A program made the position numbers and the translations under genes. The notes below the pieces were generated by a model. It saw nothing but the letters and a program-made list of their open reading frames with translations, made no database searches and was not told where the DNA came from. Shown in pieces: positions 61,043 through 64,000 of a stretch of 64,000 nucleotides of DNA. The stretch's first letter is position 1. Every line of letters begins with the position of its first letter. Origin of the DNA: JBGTSJ01 sp041940305 (GTDB lineage: Bacteria; Planctomycetota; Planctomycetia; Planctomycetales; Planctomycetaceae); NCBI GenBank assembly GCA_041940305.1, contig JBGTSJ010000017.1, positions 62,001 through 126,000 on the forward strand, in the 5' to 3' direction.

Positions 61043-62326
61043 ATGAGACGTCGCGTCGTTGTTACGGGAATGGGATGCATTACGCCGGTCGGCAATAGCG
61101 TCGCCGCAATGTGGGACGCGCTTAAGGAGGGCCGCAGCGGAATCGACACGATCACGCACTTCGACGCCTCCAGTTTTCCCACCAAATTCGCCGCCGAGGT
61201 GAAGGACTTTCACCTCGGCGACTACGTGGAGAATCCGGAACGGTTCGAGTACGCCGGGCACAACATCCGTTTCGCCATCGGTGCGGCGACGCAGGCCGTT
61301 CGGGATGCCGGCCTGCAGGACGATCAGTTCGATCCGGCCCGCTTCGGCGTCTATCTCGGGGCCGGCGAAGGACAGCAGGACTTCTTCCTGTTCATGAAGC
61401 TCATCGCTGAAGCGCAGAAGGACGGTGAGTTCGACGTCGCCGAGTTCACTCGCCGCGGATTGGAACAGCTCAATCCCAGGTTCGAGATGGAACAGGAGCC
61501 CAATATGCCGGCCGGGCATCTCGCCAGCCTGTTCAACGCTCAGGGGCCGAACCTCAACTGCCTCACGGCCTGTGCCGCGTCGAGCCAGGCAATTGGCGAA
61601 GCGGCCGAGATCATCCGCCTCGGCGAAGCCGACGTCATGCTCTCCGGCGGCGCGCACAGCATGATCCATCCGTTCGGACTAACGGGCTTCAACCTCCTGA
61701 CCGCACTCTCGACGCGCAACGAGAATCCACAGGCCGCCTCTCGCCCGTTCGACAAGAACCGCGACGGCTTCGTCCTCGGCGAAGGCGCCGGCATGCTCGT
61801 CCTCGAAGAACTCGAGCATGCGAAAAAACGCGGCGCAACAATCTACGGCGAGGTTGCCGGCTACGGCTCCACGGCCGACGCCTACCGCATCACCGACATT
61901 CATCCCGAGGGCCGCGGCGCCACCGGCTGCATCAACATGGCCCTCTCGGACGCCCAGCTCAACGCCGACGACATCGACTACATCAACGCTCACGGCACCA
62001 GCACCGAGGTCAACGACAAGGTGGAAACGGCCGCCATCAAAAATGCTTTCAGGGAGCAGGCCTATAAGACCCCCGTCTCCAGCACCAAGAGCATGATGGG
62101 CCATCTGATCGCCGCCGCCGGCAGCGCCGAGGCCATCGTCTGCCTCCTCGCGATCCGCAACGGCATCCTGCCTCCGACGACCAATTACGCCGATCCCGAT
62201 CCCGAGTGCGACCTCGATTACATTCCCAACACCACTCGCGAGGCCCCGGTCCGCAACGCCCTGTCCAACAGCTTCGGCTTTGGCGGCCAGAACGTCTCTC
62301 TCGTCTTTTCGGCCTTCAAGGGGTAA
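61043..62326 (+). CDS. fabF: 3-oxoacyl-ACP synthase II (KAS II)
   Basis: Condensing enzyme of 427 residues for fatty-acid elongation. RRRVVVTGMGCITPVGNS opens the thiolase fold. The nucleophile Cys is in LTACAASSQAIGEA, the two His are in INAHGTSTEVND and STKSMMGHLIAAAGSAEA, and SNSFGFGGQNVSLVF is the C-terminal motif. A stretch of about 50 residues between GEGQQDF and the Cys is longer and charged compared with textbook FabF, so it may be a lineage-specific or specialised KAS. No acyl-carrier-protein gene is adjacent. It could serve housekeeping or a secondary lipid pathway. Confidence 0.9.
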   Translation: MRRRVVVTGMGCITPVGNSVAAMWDALKEGRSGIDTITHFDASSFPTKFAAEVKDFHLGDYVENPERFEYAGHNIRFAIGAATQAVRDAGLQDDQFDPARFGVYLGAGEGQQDFFLFMKLIAEAQKDGEFDVAEFTRRGLEQLNPRFEMEQEPNMPAGHLASLFNAQGPNLNCLTACAASSQAIGEAAEIIRLGEADVMLSGGAHSMIHPFGLTGFNLLTALSTRNENPQAASRPFDKNRDGFVLGEGAGMLVLEELEHAKKRGATIYGEVAGYGSTADAYRITDIHPEGRGATGCINMALSDAQLNADDIDYINAHGTSTEVNDKVETAAIKNAFREQAYKTPVSSTKSMMGHLIAAAGSAEAIVCLLAIRNGILPPTTNYADPDPECDLDYIPNTTREAPVRNALSNSFGFGGQNVSLVFSAFKG

Positions 62327-62370
62327 GTCGCTGCCTCCCCGCCCCCAGCGCATCCCGCACGCGCGCCTCC

Positions 62371-63177
62371 TTACGGGTCCACTCCGGGGATGACTGCTGG
62401 AACATTCGTCGCCGTATACGGCAGGTTCCATCCCAACCGGGCCTCCGGCTGCTCCCACGCCACTTCCTCATCCAGCAGCACGCGCAGCGTGCACGGATGC
62501 GATAACCGCCCCACGCCGTAGCTCCACGCGTCGCCGTCCGTTTCGATCAGCAGCACTACCCCCGGCATCCGCCCGTTGGCCATCACGAAGATCGCCCCGT
62601 CAGCCCGCTCGTGTGACGCCGACGAATAACGATCGATCGGCCGCGGCAACAGCCGCAGCGGGACCAGTTGCCCCTCCACATCCTGAGTCCCGCTGAAGCG
62701 GCTGGCCAGTTGCTTCAGTTGCAGCAGCCGGCCGTTCTCGGTCGCCGCCGGCGCCGGAGCATCAGGCAGTGGCCTCAATTCCACGGCCGACTCCGGCGGC
62801 GCCCAACCCGGCAGGTCGTCCGAAGCCGCCGTGAATGGCTCCTCCGACAGCGACAGGCAGTCGTAGATCACGCACGGCTTCCCCGCATAACGGGGCGCCA
62901 GTTCGGTCGTGATGATGGCCAGCGGCCGCCCCTCCGCTCCCAGCCGCCACACCGTCCCGTCGATGTACCCTCGCGTCGGGTCGTCGTATCGGAACAGCGG
63001 CTTCTCTTCCAGCCGTGTCGGAATGCCATCGGTCCCCGCCCGGAACCGAATGTCGAGAGCCCGCTTCCGCATCACCTCCAGCCGCTGTTCCGCCAGGTCG
63101 TCGCCGGGTTCCTCGGCCCGGCCGACAACGACCGCCATGACCACCAGGCACACGCACCAGATCGTGGGATGTCTCAT
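62371..63177 (-). CDS. secreted protein of unknown function
   Basis: Protein of 268 residues with a signal peptide (MRHPTIWCVCLVVMAVVVGRAEE). The mature part has charged beta-rich segments (TRLEEKPLFRYDDPTRGYIDGTVWRLGAEGRPLAIITTELA, RYSSASHERADGAIFVMANG, MPGVVLLIETDGD), a pattern found in uncharacterised planctomycete secreted proteins. No catalytic motif is recognised. The start at 63177 follows a GAAGGTGA site and gives the signal; the frame upstream to 63450 is discarded. Convergent with fabF. The 436 bases of 63178-63613 show nothing further. Confidence 0.72.
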   Translation of the reverse strand: MRHPTIWCVCLVVMAVVVGRAEEPGDDLAEQRLEVMRKRALDIRFRAGTDGIPTRLEEKPLFRYDDPTRGYIDGTVWRLGAEGRPLAIITTELAPRYAGKPCVIYDCLSLSEEPFTAASDDLPGWAPPESAVELRPLPDAPAPAATENGRLLQLKQLASRFSGTQDVEGQLVPLRLLPRPIDRYSSASHERADGAIFVMANGRMPGVVLLIETDGDAWSYGVGRLSHPCTLRVLLDEEVAWEQPEARLGWNLPYTATNVPAVIPGVDP

Positions 63178-63613
63178 CGCATTCACCTTCAATTGGTCGA
63201 TGCCCTCTCGCCGAGGCGCGGCGGCCCGCAGGTCAAAACAAGCCCGCGTCTCAACAACGCCTGACCGGTCGCGCGGTTCGCCGGCACGACCGGTCCCGCA
63301 AGCCGCAACGCGCCAGACGCATCCCCCGACTGTACACCACGGCGACGTCGGCCGCAGGTCGACGCACACAGCCCCAGGTCGATCACCCTGTCCCCTTGAC
63401 CAGCCTGCGCAGACGGATGGGGAGTTCGAGGCTCCTATCTCACTCAACAAGTTCGATCTGAGACATCCCCCCGTCGCCCCACATTGACACCGCCCATGAA
63501 GACTGGCGCCTCCATGCGTTTTTTGCCGTCATGCGGCATGAGACCTATAACGCTGACACCTCATTGCGCATTCGGCGGAGCCACCGAAACAGGTTCGTGC
63601 AGGGGGGGGCTTC

Positions 63614-63883
63614 CAATGTGTCATTTACGGGATCGTCAAGCAACCGGGAGCGAATGTCGACACGGATCTGTACAAGAATCCGGCTGCTGAACGCGTCTAC
63701 GATGAGTTGTTTCGGCGGTTGGAAGGCGGAGCGTCGTACGCTGAGGTCGCCGACTGGCTCAATGAGTCAGGAATCCCGACTGGTCCGTACTGCCGGCGCA
63801 CGACGTGGGACCATGGGATCGTTCGACGGGTCGTCTTCAATCCGCTGCTCCCCCGCCGCCGGATTCCGGCCGTGACGTTCTGA
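63614..63883 (+). pseudogene. decayed large serine recombinase fragment
   Basis: The frame reads QCVIYGIVKQPGANVD, then NPAAERVYDELFRRLEGGASYAEVADWLNESGIPTG, RTTWDHGIVRRVVFNPLL and a stop. The WLN-x-GIPTG and FNPLL motifs are those of the recombinase domain (PF07508) of large serine recombinases. The N-terminal catalytic resolvase domain is absent: upstream sequence carries an 8-G run and no matching frame. A remnant of a past mobile-element insertion, it extends toward the window's right edge without a recognisable C-terminal domain. Confidence 0.75.
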
Positions 63884-64000
63884 TCGACCCGGCTGCTGCA
63901 GCCGGATCCGAAGATTGAGTTCTTGTGGTGAGAAGCAGGCACACTGCCGCAATCCCCGGATTATGAGTTACTCTCTCTTGCCTGCGGCGTGACTCGGTAC

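Noticed and set aside
62800..64000. Intact integrative element at the right edge
   Set aside because: Only a recombinase-domain fragment is visible; no catalytic domain, attachment-site repeats or cargo genes are seen in the window.

Overview
The window is 64 kb of GC-rich, gene-dense chromosome that looks like a planctomycete (inferred). The supporting markers are a DUF1549/DUF1553 cytochrome-type protein next to a DUF1501 protein, a DUF1559 protein with a prepilin-type leader, many Ser/Thr kinases and hybrid histidine kinases, an NPCBM secreted protein, and dispersed intergenic palindromes. Most of the content is housekeeping or lineage-typical. There is no rRNA operon, CRISPR array, intact transposon or prophage. 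One tRNA (Leu, CAA) is present. A decayed serine-recombinase fragment lies at the right edge.

Layout. 1-8.3 kb: partial fabH, an LpxL-like acyltransferase, the PSD1/DUF1501 pair, a YCII protein, an HD hydrolase and tRNA-Leu. 8.4-18.6 kb, minus strand: a MoxR-DUF58-VWA-VWA (Bat-like) cluster ending in a TPR-like secreted protein and a 1300-residue exported, C-terminally anchored protein. 18.9-28.3 kb: a PAS/GAF hybrid kinase, a DUF2752 membrane protein, ribD-tyrS, a CPBP protease, pdxA and nfo. 28.4-39.3 kb: a membrane Ser/Thr kinase, an ELM1-like protein, a 2OG-Fe(II) oxygenase, a Tat-exported protein, an S41-like lipoprotein, a NYN RNase-like protein, a lipase and an ExeA-like ATPase. 39.5-53.5 kb: rsmE, a response regulator with a zinc ribbon, an FHA protein, rsmD, mtnA, secreted proteins, nagA, a kinase with a pseudo-receiver, epmA, a DUF1559 protein and miaB. 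53.9-62.3 kb, plus strand: an unusual DXS-like/terpene-synthase-like fusion, a double-core hybrid kinase, a receiver-kinase and a KAS II gene.

The most unusual items are these. (1) The 719-residue protein at 53955-56114 joins a degenerate DXS-like half to a class I terpene-synthase-like half with spaced DDxxD and N-x3-T-x3-E motifs; two signalling kinases follow it. (2) A perfect 31-bp palindrome is inserted in frame in pdxA. (3) A family of intergenic palindromes has varied arms. Several share a GTAG leader, and one arm appears to encode the acidic tail of RsmD. Starts were moved from the longest open frame where signal peptides, domain borders or ribosome-binding sites called for it. All functional statements come from reading motifs by eye; no database search was run.
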